From Oidiodendron maius Zn (Eukaryota; Ascomycota; Leotiomycetes; Myxotrichaceae), in assembly GCA_000827325.1 (NCBI GenBank), contig KN832877.1, positions 248,001 to 312,000 of the forward strand: DNA of 64,000 nt, read 5' to 3'. The translations under genes and the position numbers were made by a program. The notes under the pieces were generated by a model. The model was not told where the DNA came from and ran no database searches. It saw only the letters and a program-made list of their open reading frames with translations. Shown here one piece after another: positions 24,581 to 35,006 of this stretch (position 1 is its first letter; the number at the start of each line of letters is the position of its first letter).

Positions 24581-25893
24581 TTAAGCAGGCATGACACTCA
24601 CAATCAACAGTTTGGCCATCTTACGCTCGCCCTCTTCATCTGCATTACTCACCTCCACCATAGCTATAAGTTTTATAGCTATGGTGGTCAAGTTGGCATT
24701 AACATCATCGCAAACCATAGCATAGGATCTTCTCCTACCACATTGGTCTTATTCGCCAGAAGAAAAACAACAGCAATACTTATGAAAGACCATATGAGAA
24801 AACGAATTACAAGGATGAAGATAGTCGTCAACCATGGGGCCGCCGCTTGCACGTTTTGAGATCTGGGCCGTTGAGCAGAGAGGTAGAATGAGACACCCGC
24901 AATAACAACTGGGAGTGGAATAAATACACTGCCGATAATGGATAAAGAGGCTGTGAGCCATGCAGTGAAGATACTTTCAGCGTTGTTCGGAGAAAAGAAC
25001 ACCTTTTTCAGATCCGCAACGAGGCCAACAATGGCCCCAAGTACGGCCCCGATCAGGGGTGCATTGAGAAAATCATATAGAAATAATAACCACCACTGAG
25101 ATCAATCGTTGATGGTATGCCAGCACTATTTGCTTATGAAAACTTTGAATGGCTGACATTTAAAGTAGGTAGGTTTGAGAGTTGAAGATCGATTCCTAAG
25201 GGATGTGGGAAAAAACGATGGGGGGAACGGCACCATGGCGCTGTGGTGCATTTGGATTAAGAAGAAGACTCCGGTCCCTCAGCTCATTATTGTGTCGAAT
25301 AGTTTCTCCTCCGTCATCGTCCAACTGGTTATCATTATCGCCATCGCCGTCATCTTGTGCGTCAGGTATATGCTCGCTATCAATCATCCTTGGGCCAACA
25401 GCAAATGTGAGGCAGGAGCTGACTTTTGCGAACACTAAGAAATAACTTTTTGCACGCTCGATTGTGTCATGGGTGTTCTCACCTTTTAACATCAAGAAGT
25501 TGAGAATACCCGTATCTCCAAGGCTCTGCATGAGCAGTAGTGGGAATGATGCTGTGTTATTGACCATGATGGCAGCCGTAATCCAATCAGGCATTTTAAT
25601 TACTAGACAGCAAGGACCCCTATGAGGAAATATATTAAGTGAACGATGAATGTCCATATCAGGACAATGAGATAGCGTGATGCAGATGCCGAGTGAAGCT
25701 CAGAGCCGATTTTGACGAAGAGTAGAGCAGGGAGGAAGAGCCTGACACATATCTTGGATATCGCTTTTGCGGATGCTACATCCAATAGTTGAACTCGTGC
25801 AGAGAGAGCGCCGTATGATATTACCAGAAGAACAGATAGAGACGCTTGCACAGCGGCAAGGAAGGACGTTAGAAGCCCGGCCTCCTCAGTCAT
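24581..25893 (-). pseudogene. Auxin-efflux-carrier (AEC/PIN-like) transporter, apparently decayed
   Basis: Reading leftwards, the protein opens with spans typical of fungal AEC carriers (LLTSFLAAVQASLSVLLV, then KICVRLFLPALLFVKIGSEL). It continues with MPDWITAAIMVNNTASFPLLLMQSL, an acidic central loop, YDFLNAPLIGAVLGAIVGLV and FAMMLMPT near the C-terminus. The order and content fit the family. The frame is broken at several places: a one-base loss near 25605 that brings TAG, a TAG at 25196-25198 not clearly removed by an intron, a TGA at 24688-24690, and a two-base gain near 24660 followed by a recognisable but shifted tail (IKLIAMVEVSNADEEGE). Together these suggest a pseudogene. A few could be assembly errors, and one may be an unrecognised intron. 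A functional AEC protein would export or import small metabolites at an internal membrane. Confidence 0.72.
24655..24687. repeat. Perfect 15-bp inverted repeat, 3-base loop
   Basis: The arms at 24655-24669 (CCACCATAGCTATAA) and 24673-24687 are perfect reverse complements separated by GTT. The repeat lies at the C-terminal end of the carrier pseudogene, directly beside its premature TGA. Confidence 0.95.
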
Positions 25894-26359
25894 CGGGCAT
25901 ACTGGATACGCTTCCTGTTTCTTGTAGACAAAATCGTCTATAACAATATTACCGCTCTTCGATGTGAATCTGGTTTATAATATCCTTGAATAATCCATTT
26001 GATGATGAAAGACTTCAAAATGGATCGTCATCTAAAGACCAATGACAGAATTTAAGGGGCGTCATGTCGGAACCGCTCCACTGAGACTTTGTTACGCATA
26101 GGTGGCGCAAAACAATGGCCATGCTCTTGAAAAGGTAAACTTTGGATTCAAATAAAAGTTTTATATCTTATTTAAGACCTATTTAAAAAAAATCCAAAAA
26201 AAATTCATAGATCGTATGTAGTTCACTAACAAAGTTGGCCTGTAATGGATTATTATCAGACACGAGATATTTGGCAAGGTAAGCTGACCTGCAGTTCCAG
26301 ATCAACATACATTGTCCTTGTTTTCGTTTATTCTATTATTTACAATGGCCCTCTTGCAG
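25894..26359. other. Intergenic, AT-rich
   Basis: This interval is upstream of the carrier pseudogene and downstream of TTI2. It contains long A and T runs (26155-26215) and no gene I can support. Confidence 0.4.
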
Positions 26360-28191
26360 CTAGTTATTAAAGAGCTCCAAAAGGTGTGGGTCAGCTCCCA
26401 CCACAGCCGACACCTCAGTTTCAATCTTCGAATTCGTGTCGGCAGGTGTACTGGCTTCGCATGCCACAGTGAATAATCGAGCTAGACTTTTTAACTCATC
26501 CTTCACCTTGCTTCCGTCGGTTGAGACATCTTCAAGATTCTTCCAGCATAGTACTATCGACTTTAATATCAGACGGCGATGCAAAGGATCCGAAATTCTA
26601 GGCCAACATGCTAATATGACAGCCTTCATCGTGCCGATGGTAGCCAGCGAGAGAGGAAGCGAAGAATGAAATGGGTCCGTCAACGCGTACGAGAGGATCT
26701 GTAGTATGTTCTTCATACACAGTCAGTTATGATCCATATCGTTATTACTTAAGGCTTAAGCAAGAGTCAGATTGTCGAGAGGAGAAAGCCAATTAATACC
26801 TTGAGATGCTTTACAGCATGCATTCCCATTTTTTCAACTAAATAACCAATCTCTTTAGTAAGTAGCTCAACGATCCTACGATGTTCGTGGGCATGTGTAA
26901 AGCCTGTTAAGATACCTTGCCTCATAATGCGGTCGTAAAATTTTCTTCGTTCTTGTTGGTCAGCCGATTTTCTCTGAATTTCCGCAACACCTTCTGATTC
27001 CCATCGCACATCCGCGAGAACAAACAGTGCATTGTACGCTGGTTCTAGTAGCTCCATAGATTCTTCAACGGGTGTTACGCCCGGCAGAAACATCAACGTT
27101 GGCATAACAGCGTCCTCGAAAACATCACCTAGACCAGTTTGTTTAAGTCGCTTTCCGCTCATCTTTGGGAGAAACAAAGAGAGCATGGACAGGCCGCGTG
27201 AGCGTACTGGTGTATTTGGATCATCAAGCAGCGTTACTAGAGGCGGAATGAAGAGATTCCAGCTCTCAGCCACAGTTTCCTCCTTGAGGGAAAAGTCAGC
27301 TTGCGCCCTGAAAAACTTGTGAACCGGTAAGGAAAGTTGCAATTTACTGAAGCATTCTCCACTGCCCATTCAAATACAGTGATAGAAAAGGGCGAGAGAT
27401 ATTTCCACGGTTTTAGCGCTGGATCAAAAGAGTCCGACATGTTGTAATTTCGAGGCCTGTCGGATGACGACATGGCCTTTCTTCCCGTAGCAGTGATTGA
27501 AGGAGGTTTAGATTTTGAGAAGAGAGGCCGGATGACAGTTTTCAGGAGAAATTCTATGATGAATTCCGGAGCACGTATCTCATCAGCATGCCCCAACAGG
27601 ATGCTGGCAGCAATAATTGCACATGACGGAGAGCTCCACGTGTCACGGGAAGACGTAAATGCTATGGCCGAGAGGAAGATTTCGCGGCTAGGTAGTCCGC
27701 ATGGCGAGGAGTGCAAAATCATAAGAGCCTTTAAACACGTTAAGCCATGGAGTCCAAGATCCCGAGCAATTTTAGCTCTCCGACTGGCAGCAGCCGTCTG
27801 GGAATCTACACATTGTGAGTTACGCTCAGTGGGGGGCTATCGGTACAAACCTGAGGCTATATCATCCTTAGAGATGATACTCCCGTCGGGAAGGATCGTC
27901 TTTGAAATCCATAATACGATCTTGTTTACCGAATCATTGTCATGCTCCTCCCGGACTAGACGAGAGGGCTGCTCGAGGCAGGATGCGAGCACAAGAATGT
28001 TTTCCAACGATTCCTTTCAATAAGGTTCGTTAGCATAAATACTGGGCGATAAGTTTCGAAGCAGAACGCACTGTTTTACTCAAGGTGCCATCTCCCACGA
28101 GGTCATGATGAAGTTGCGAAAAGGAGTAGAGCTCCGGCAAACCTTCCCGCAGTGAGGATGTGTCAAACGGGTAGGAAATGGCAACATACAT
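26360..28191 (-). CDS. TTI2: TTI2-family subunit of the TTT complex
   Basis: Five exons (28191-28072, 28013-27851, 27805-27348, 27282-26800, 26698-26360) join to 520 residues, close to human TTI2 in length. The protein is all-helical. The best family block is ESWNLFIPPLVTLLDD, then TPVRSRGLSMLSLFLPKM, and later ILSYALTDPFH. TTI2 works with Tel2 and Tti1 as an Hsp90-linked chaperone that stabilises PIKK kinases (TOR, ATM, ATR and relatives). The 65-base intron at 27283-27347 was chosen because only it joins both frames, and it has a GCTGAC branch site before TTTTCCCTCAAG. The start is the first in-frame ATG after an upstream stop; an extra N-terminal exon is possible. Confidence 0.8.
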
Positions 28192-28513
28192 TGCAATGGT
28201 ATCGATGCACTGCCGCCCTGACTCTGGCAGTTCCGGGCAGCTTTACGAGCCGCAGTAAACATAGTTGCGGAGCCTCGTCGACATTGTTTGGAGTGGTATG
28301 ACTCGTGAAGTTGCGAAGTTGAGATGTTCTCGGTTACAGCATGCCTAGTGCGGGAATGCCAGGAGTGTGTCGCCTTGCCCAGGGCATTCGATTCGTTGTA
28401 TCTTTCATGCACAATAGTACGGCTGCAATACAGATTCTGAGATAGGATGATTTACTCTATTTAGATTTTATTTTTCTGCCGCAGCTGCCCTGCATTCAGT
28501 CCCAGAAGTATAG
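28192..28513. other. Intergenic, TTI2 / CCA1
   Basis: The 5' flank of TTI2 abuts the 3' end of CCA1. An open frame here overlaps the TTI2 start in another phase and was not called. Confidence 0.35.
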
Positions 28514-30256
28514 TTATTTGTTTACGGGTATCTCCAACTCCTTACTTCTCTTTCTCACCTCATCAATCGCGGCACTCTCACTTTCGGGCCCGCTGGCACC
28601 AGGGTTCCTTAACTGCCATGCCATACATATATCCAATGCAACCTTGATCCAGGGACCACTTTTTGCATTTAGCTGTCTCATGAGGGTCGATCCATTAATC
28701 AATGGCTTCTCTGCGGGCGCATCCATAATATCCAGGTTGTCCAAATGGTCGATGAAAGCCTGCCATCCTGAGAACAGCGCATCTATCGCCGCATCAGAAG
28801 AGGTAGGATGATTCATTGCCTCCACAAGAAGCGCAAATAAAGCTTGAATTCTCCAGTTGCCGCCATCTGCATCCCATTTTCGTATTTTCATTCCAACTGT
28901 GTCGCGTTCATTTATAAATGCTCGCCCTTGTGCTACCGCATTTTTGAGGTCTGTAATCTGGTTATAGTTTTTGAAAGCCCCATTAATATGGGCACATATC
29001 TTCGAGTTTGCTTTGATACCTTCCTGGGCAACACGTGTCCCAAGCAAGGGAAGCATCTTGGACCCGGATTTCTCTGGATTTGGAACTGTTGACCACGGGG
29101 CGAGAGCCGCGAGGATCCACGAGATATATCTAGCATCATCAGAACGGACGAGAATTTGATATATTGATCCTGGAGTATTGTTCGATTCCAGCGTCTGAAG
29201 GCAGTTGTAGGCCTGGCTCCAACGAGTTGTGTCCGGCGCCAAAATATCTCTGGCAGTGGGATCCATAAAAATGGCTGGATAGAGCCCCAACTTGTCGACA
29301 TATCGAAGAGAACTTTGGGGATTGTTTCCTTTTAACATTAGCCGCCTCGTTATTTCATGGACTGCAGTAAACATACCTTTCAACATTTTCTCAAGCTCGA
29401 CGCCCACTCTCTCTCTGCTAATCTTCAACTTCAGAGCATCCATAACTGATGAGTTGCTCATCCACTCTTCTGATTGGGGATCAATATTAAATTCAAGACG
29501 ACTGGCAAACCTGATTAACCGTAATACTCGTAACGGGTCGTCTTTGAATGTCTGTTCTGGCTGCAAGGGTGTCCTTATCCGTCTAGCTTTTAAATCGTCT
29601 AGTCCTCCAACGAAATCTTCCACCTCGTCCGTATGGAGATTATAGAATAGTGCATTAATCGTTGCGTCACGTCTCTCAGCATCCTCAACAGCGGTTCCGA
29701 ATTCCATTTGGGGATTTCGACTATCGTCTGAATATGTCTCTTTTCTGAGATTAACAAAGTCTATATCGAAGGAGAGGACTTTTGTAGTTGCCGTTTCAAG
29801 ATGTTTTGACTTTTCGGGATTGGCGAGGATCTTGTGCAGACTTCCAACCTCCTCTGCTACCATTGAGTGCCGTTTTAAATTTTGTTCATCTTCGAGATAT
29901 TTTTTCAGCTTCAGAGCAAACGAATGGCCAGTCATAACGTTGATAGCCGTGTCGATATCATGGCTCTCGATATTGAGCAATTTGTCCCGAACCCATCCTC
30001 CCGCCCACCGAAGCTCGATCTTCTCTTTTACCTCCTTCGACTCATCGATGTAACAAGCAACATCGAGGAGAAGTTTTCGTAGCTGGCTCTCTCTATGAGT
30101 GAGGGTGATCTTTGCCACTGACATCTTTTGCTTCTTCGATAAAGGAGACAGCACTGAACCTGAGAGTTTCCTCTTCATAGGAGAGCTGACGCAAAGTCTG
30201 TTGCTGGAAGAGACGTAAGGTGTGACTCGACGCCAAACTAGTGACTGTACAAACAT
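28514..30256 (-). CDS. CCA1: CCA tRNA nucleotidyltransferase
   Basis: A single exon encodes 580 residues. The nucleotidyltransferase head has the class II signature: GGWVRD (86-91), then HDIDTA (99-104) with the metal-binding acids. RRDATINALFYN and the EQTFKDDPLRVLRLIRFASRLEF blocks follow. The enzyme adds or repairs the 3' CCA end of all tRNAs. Three in-frame methionines (1, 27, 45) are well placed for alternative starts. Met1 begins a basic, acid-free mitochondrial-type leader (FVQSLVWRRVTPYV), and Met27 begins a Lys-rich possible nuclear signal (MKRKLSG, then KKQK). Yeast CCA1 uses the same multi-start device to supply mitochondria, cytosol and nucleus. Divergent from TRS85. Confidence 0.95.
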   Translation of the reverse strand: MFVQSLVWRRVTPYVSSSNRLCVSSPMKRKLSGSVLSPLSKKQKMSVAKITLTHRESQLRKLLLDVACYIDESKEVKEKIELRWAGGWVRDKLLNIESHDIDTAINVMTGHSFALKLKKYLEDEQNLKRHSMVAEEVGSLHKILANPEKSKHLETATTKVLSFDIDFVNLRKETYSDDSRNPQMEFGTAVEDAERRDATINALFYNLHTDEVEDFVGGLDDLKARRIRTPLQPEQTFKDDPLRVLRLIRFASRLEFNIDPQSEEWMSNSSVMDALKLKISRERVGVELEKMLKGMFTAVHEITRRLMLKGNNPQSSLRYVDKLGLYPAIFMDPTARDILAPDTTRWSQAYNCLQTLESNNTPGSIYQILVRSDDARYISWILAALAPWSTVPNPEKSGSKMLPLLGTRVAQEGIKANSKICAHINGAFKNYNQITDLKNAVAQGRAFINERDTVGMKIRKWDADGGNWRIQALFALLVEAMNHPTSSDAAIDALFSGWQAFIDHLDNLDIMDAPAEKPLINGSTLMRQLNAKSGPWIKVALDICMAWQLRNPGASGPESESAAIDEVRKRSKELEIPVNK

Positions 30257-30725
30257 GAACTTGGGGTGAGGCTCCTAGCCCTGAAAGCTCTTGTCAAAAC
30301 ACTTCCAGAGTAATTAGTCAGAATACAAGAAATCAGGGGCAGCATCATGTACTGGACACAATCTGGCCCAAGAATTTTATTTCTAGAGGTTGAAAGTGAT
30401 ATATCACGTGCCGTCGGAACTTCCAACATCGACGCCGATTCTAGTGCAGGCGAATATCAAGTTACTTGCAGCTCAGAACAACGACAAGCACATAACGGTG
30501 CCCTTTCATACTGCTCATAATACCCTACGGCCCGTGACCTACATGCGGACTGTGCAATTTGAGATAGTACCTCCTCCAGCAACTGCAAATGCTGCACACG
30601 TCTAGTTCTGGCGTAACTCCTATCTACAATTTTAGCATAAGTCGCATGGTGCTACAAATACTGACGGCCGGAGAGCGATAGAAACAGGCCCCTTGTTTGA
30701 ACTTCCGCTGAATTCACCGCTCTCC
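30257..30725. promoter_or_regulatory. Divergent promoter, CCA1 / TRS85
   Basis: Both genes start from this 469-base interval. It contains a CACGTG at about 30405. Open frames here look non-coding. Confidence 0.4.
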
Positions 30726-33080
30726 ATGACTCCTCCGCACAATGACTCGCCATTCGAGCCTCCCGGGTCGTCCAGAACGCCCACCCTAAGACCTCGAGTG
30801 ACCCGACCCCAAACGGAACCACAGTCACTAGCATCTTCGACTGCGAGTCTACCGTACCGAAACCCCAATGCATCTGTTTCATCCCTCTTTGCTTCCACCT
30901 CTGCGACAGCGGAATCTCGGTCTATATCCCCAAGTGGAGCTTCCACACAGATTTCGAGCTCAGTCTTTGGAGGCGCGCCTGGAGAAGGCAATCAGCCCGC
31001 ACCTCTCGAGAGACCAGAAGACCCTCGAAATTTAATCCTGCAATCCTTTATCCCCCATATTGCAATCCATACGTCACTTGATACTCAGGAATTGGTAAAA
31101 GACAAGGGATTTGAAGGCGGACTGTGGGAACTTTTGAGGCCGTTTGGAGAGCAAATTCCTGGAAAGGTTACAATCCGTGATAGCGTGGGAGCCGGTAAGG
31201 TATGGGAAGACTTTGCTGTACGGTTTGTCCAACTTGGCGATGGCCTTGAATCCCCCGATCCTGTTCAGGGTTCGCGAAGAAGTGGGGAGGGAAATTCTCC
31301 GCCTGAAAATGGTAACAAGTCCCCAACAGATGCTCTGTCCGACCGGCAGTCAAGGACTGGAGGTGATATATTCCAGGTGGAAAGTCTGGTTGACAGACAC
31401 TTGATCCATGCAGAGCAGTATCCTATAATGGAGGTAGTGGACTTACTGATTGCCAAGGGCGATCAACCTGGAAATACCGATATGCCTTCGACATTTTATA
31501 CCCTCTACCTCCGAAGATTACTCTCTGGAATCCCGCTGGTACCTCACGAGACATTTTCTCATCCTGTGGCGTGCATAATTGCTATCAGTTCTCGGAATGC
31601 AAGTCCGATCGAAACACTGCGGAAACTCTACGACGAATCTAGCCACGGCGCGAAACGATTACCGGTTTGGGTAAATAACGATTATCTAAGGTACTACGTT
31701 CTGGTTCACGATGAGGAGAGAGACGACATAACCAAATCCATAGCGTTGTTTGACCAGATGAAACGTCATTTTGGCCTACACTGCCATCTCCTTCGCTTAC
31801 GAAGCAGTCACTGCGTTGCATCGGACGATGATAGTGTCCAACTACCACGGCCAGAATGGTTGGCAGCAGCAGAGGAAAGTTTAGAAATTCAAAAACGAGA
31901 AAATCAAGAGGATATGGAGGACTCATACCCGTGCCTCTACGAGTCTGATACTACAGCAATAAAAACCTTTATTCGAGAAATGGTCACTCAATCAGTTGTC
32001 CCATCAATGGAACGAAACGTAGCAACCTGGAACGATCAAGTAGCATCACGGAGACGAGGAATGGCTGGTCGGCTGCTAAAAATCTCAAAGTGGACTGGAT
32101 TTGGAGGTTCTCGGTCTTCTTCGTCAAATGGTACCTCGAACGGTTCTAATTCAAACTATAATGCATTACAAGGCTTCTACCGCCCTGACACACCTGAGGC
32201 TTTAATGCGAAAGTTGGCAGACTATGCTTTCATGCTTCGTGATTGGAAACTTGCACAGTCAACTTACGACCTGCTACGCTCCGATTTCGGTAATGACAAG
32301 GCATGGAGGTACCATGCGGCGACAAATGAAATGGCAGCTATATCAACTTTAATGATTCCGCAAGCTATAAGTTCTAAAGTACGCTCAGAAACAGTAGATC
32401 AGATGCTTGAAACGGCATGCTACTCGTACATCACTCGTTGCGGAAGCTCCTATGGTGCTCTCCGTGCTTTGGCTTTAGGCATGGAGTTATTGCGTTTAAG
32501 AGGCGGCTCTGCAGCGGATGACGCAGCAAGATGGGGCTCCAGAATACTTGACAATAAGATTGTTGGCATGATCGGAGACGCCCTTATTAAAGAACGAATT
32601 TCTGCATGCTATGCCTCAAAAGGAGGGTCGGGTTCGTCTGGATGGGGATCTCGAACTCGGAAGAGTGTGTTATGGAGCATCTTATCTGCAGATTCATGGC
32701 TTACCTTGGGTAAGCCACAGCAGGCGAAGGCTCGCCTTGACGAAGTTGATAAGAGAGTTAAACACCTAGCTTGGAAAGATGGACTACAGAGTTGGGCAAA
32801 TGCGAATGCGTTTTTAGCAGGTCTTCGGAATGAAGTGATATTATCTCTCTATCCGGAATCAGCAATCGATGGCCCTGGTGCGCTCAAGGGAGGAGAGATA
32901 GAAACGGAGATTGGGGAAGAGACGTCCGAACCGTTCGTGTCGAGGCCACATAGGAGGAGCTTGATGGGCGTACAGGCGCCTATATTGGCAGAATCGGAGA
33001 GTAAGCCTTTGAGAGGCATGGAGGAAGAAGAGTTTGAGGACGAGAATAGTAATCTGAGCCCTCAACTTCAATTCGAATGA
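30726..33080 (+). CDS. TRS85: TRAPP III subunit Trs85/TRAPPC8
   Basis: A single long frame gives 784 residues from the chosen ATG. The first 110 residues are Ser/Pro/Thr-rich and probably disordered. The Trs85 domain begins at NLILQSFIPHIAIHTS and runs through blocks such as YLRRLLSGIPLVPHETFSHPVA and a C-terminal helical-repeat part. Trs85 is the subunit specific to TRAPP III, the exchange factor for Ypt1/Rab1 on autophagosomal and Golgi membranes. A Ser/Asn/Gly-rich loop (around residues 465-480) interrupts the helical part. The frame is open slightly upstream of this ATG, without another ATG, so the start is reasonable. Assignment is by family sequence and length. Confidence 0.88.
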   Translation: MTPPHNDSPFEPPGSSRTPTLRPRVTRPQTEPQSLASSTASLPYRNPNASVSSLFASTSATAESRSISPSGASTQISSSVFGGAPGEGNQPAPLERPEDPRNLILQSFIPHIAIHTSLDTQELVKDKGFEGGLWELLRPFGEQIPGKVTIRDSVGAGKVWEDFAVRFVQLGDGLESPDPVQGSRRSGEGNSPPENGNKSPTDALSDRQSRTGGDIFQVESLVDRHLIHAEQYPIMEVVDLLIAKGDQPGNTDMPSTFYTLYLRRLLSGIPLVPHETFSHPVACIIAISSRNASPIETLRKLYDESSHGAKRLPVWVNNDYLRYYVLVHDEERDDITKSIALFDQMKRHFGLHCHLLRLRSSHCVASDDDSVQLPRPEWLAAAEESLEIQKRENQEDMEDSYPCLYESDTTAIKTFIREMVTQSVVPSMERNVATWNDQVASRRRGMAGRLLKISKWTGFGGSRSSSSNGTSNGSNSNYNALQGFYRPDTPEALMRKLADYAFMLRDWKLAQSTYDLLRSDFGNDKAWRYHAATNEMAAISTLMIPQAISSKVRSETVDQMLETACYSYITRCGSSYGALRALALGMELLRLRGGSAADDAARWGSRILDNKIVGMIGDALIKERISACYASKGGSGSSGWGSRTRKSVLWSILSADSWLTLGKPQQAKARLDEVDKRVKHLAWKDGLQSWANANAFLAGLRNEVILSLYPESAIDGPGALKGGEIETEIGEETSEPFVSRPHRRSLMGVQAPILAESESKPLRGMEEEEFEDENSNLSPQLQFE

Positions 33081-33449
33081 AAGAGGGTAAATATCTAAGT
33101 AGGGTTTGTTATAGCGTACATGGTAGATATGCATTGGGGTGGAGTTAGGTGTCGATCGATGAGATATTATGAAGACCCTCTGAGTGAGTGTCTAGATAAC
33201 AGCAATAGCAAGGTGTTAAGTAAAAAGTATGCTCGTTCTTCGTTGACAATATGTGCTTGTCAGTGCCAAGTATTTATTTATCTACCATATCTATTTACGC
33301 CACTAAAAACAGCTCTCTTCATCCCGCGCGTCGACGACACGCTTATCGATAAGCCTCGCCCGAAAGAAACCAAAGCGTCAACATTTCCCGTAAACAGGTA
33401 AACCTCTACAACACCATGTGCACGTCTAAACTCTGCGCCAGACTGCAAG
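33081..33449. other. Intergenic, TRS85 / CHM7
   Basis: This is a tandem intergenic interval with no supported feature beyond the presumed CHM7 promoter. Confidence 0.35.
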
Positions 33450-34907
33450 ATGCCAGAAGCTAACGCGCCTCTCCTAACCTATCTTATAGAACATGAACCG
33501 GCATTCCGAAGGTAAGTCTGCCCTGGATTTTCTCGTACATAACAGCTACTAACAAAGGAATCAAGACCAAGGCTGGCTGCTCTCTACAGTGATTTCCGTC
33601 ATCTACAAACGACAAACCCAGATGGATATGCCGCGAATGTTGAAGCATGGTGCGAGGGCCTCGCCCACGCCGCCAAAGCTGGGGCACTGCCCTCATCCGA
33701 TTTGTTGTCGATAAATATCAACGAGGAGTTGCTTCGGGACCTCGAGAGCAAGGAATGGGGACGGCCTCTCGCCCTGGGCACGGTAGTACATGAGAGTATA
33801 CAACGAAGGGATATCATGCCTATCAAGGAGTTTGAAGATTCAAAGGAGAGCATATACCATAATCCTTGGTCGCTAAACCCGCTGAACCTCTTGGGATGGA
33901 GCCTACGGCAACTGGGAGTCAACCGGATATTCCATCCGAAATCGACATCCGGACAATTCATTGTGAGACAGAATATCGAAGACGCTGCCAAGGCGCTCAT
34001 AAAGCAAACAGAGAAGAATAGAGGGAGAGTGGAACGTATCTATTCTCGCGAGCAATTTGGACAGTTTGCGAGCATTTTACAGCCCAAGGAGCTCTCAAAT
34101 AGAGATGTGGACCTTCTACTACGATATCTCCAGCGAGATAAGGGATATCTTGTGTATGACTCCCAGACAGTAAAGTTGATAGCACCAGGAGAGACAGCTA
34201 CTATAACACAAGAGGATAGCACGATTGCAAATTTGAAAAGTCTGATAGCGGATTTGGAGGGTCAAATAAAGGTCTTAGAAAAGAAGATCGACGAGCTTGC
34301 AGTCACGGCCCGCGAGGCGGTATCCAAGAAAAACAAGCTCTCCGCACTCGCGACACTCCGCTCTAAAAAGCTCTCTGAATCCACACTATCCAAAAGACAT
34401 GCAACACTCTCTCAGCTTGAAGATATATTCCTCAAGATCGGACAAGCATCTGATCAAGTTGAGCTGGTACGCACAATGGAAAGCAGTGCAAAGTTGTTAG
34501 GTAGGCTGAACAAAGAAGTCGGAGGTGTGGAACGTGTGGATGAGGTTTTAGATAATCTGAGAGAGCAAATGGGCCAAGTCGACGAAGTAGGAAATATTAT
34601 TGGGGAAGTTTCCCATGGCGGCGCTATTGATGAGAGTGAGGTTGATGACGAGCTTGAACGAATGGAGAATGAAGAGAAGAAGAAGATGGAAGAGAGCCAG
34701 AGGAGGGCAAGGGAGGAGAAAGACCAAAGAGAAGGAGAGGAAACGAGACGCAAGTTTGAGGAGCTGGGGGAAATCGAGCGACGAGCCAAAGAGGCTACTA
34801 GAACAGCAGAGGAAAGAGAGGGTCGAAGGGAAGACCTGGGGCTAGAGGAGAACCTAGAAGGGATCAAGAGGATGAGCTTAGATCCTCCTGAACATGCCAC
34901 TGCCTGA
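33450..34907 (+). CDS. CHM7: ESCRT-III-like protein Chm7/CHMP7
   Basis: Exons 33450-33511 and 33566-34907 give 467 residues. The N-terminal half is a winged-helix region typical of CHMP7 (PRLAALYSDF, later IDIMPIKEF-like and YSREQFGQF blocks). The C-terminal half is a SNF7 domain (about residues 225-350), with alternating basic and acidic helices and a long charged tail. Chm7 recruits ESCRT-III to the nuclear envelope to seal holes and watch over nuclear pore assembly. The single 54-base intron has a perfect CTACTAAC branch site. The nearby AAAG is too close to the branch, and TCAAG is the acceptor that keeps the frame. The gene is tail-to-tail with RAD18, only 99 bases apart. Confidence 0.9.
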
Positions 34908-35006
34908 CATATCCTTTGGCATGCGGACTACCTTACATATATATCCGGTAGTATCTCACAGGCGTTTAGGCTGGTAGTCTCGCTATGTTAAACCTGTATT
35001 AACAGG

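Noticed and set aside
28080-28412. Leftward 110-codon frame upstream of TTI2
   Set aside because: It overlaps the TTI2 start in a different phase and resembles nothing known. Part of it might still be a missed TTI2 exon, so the N-terminus is marked as uncertain.
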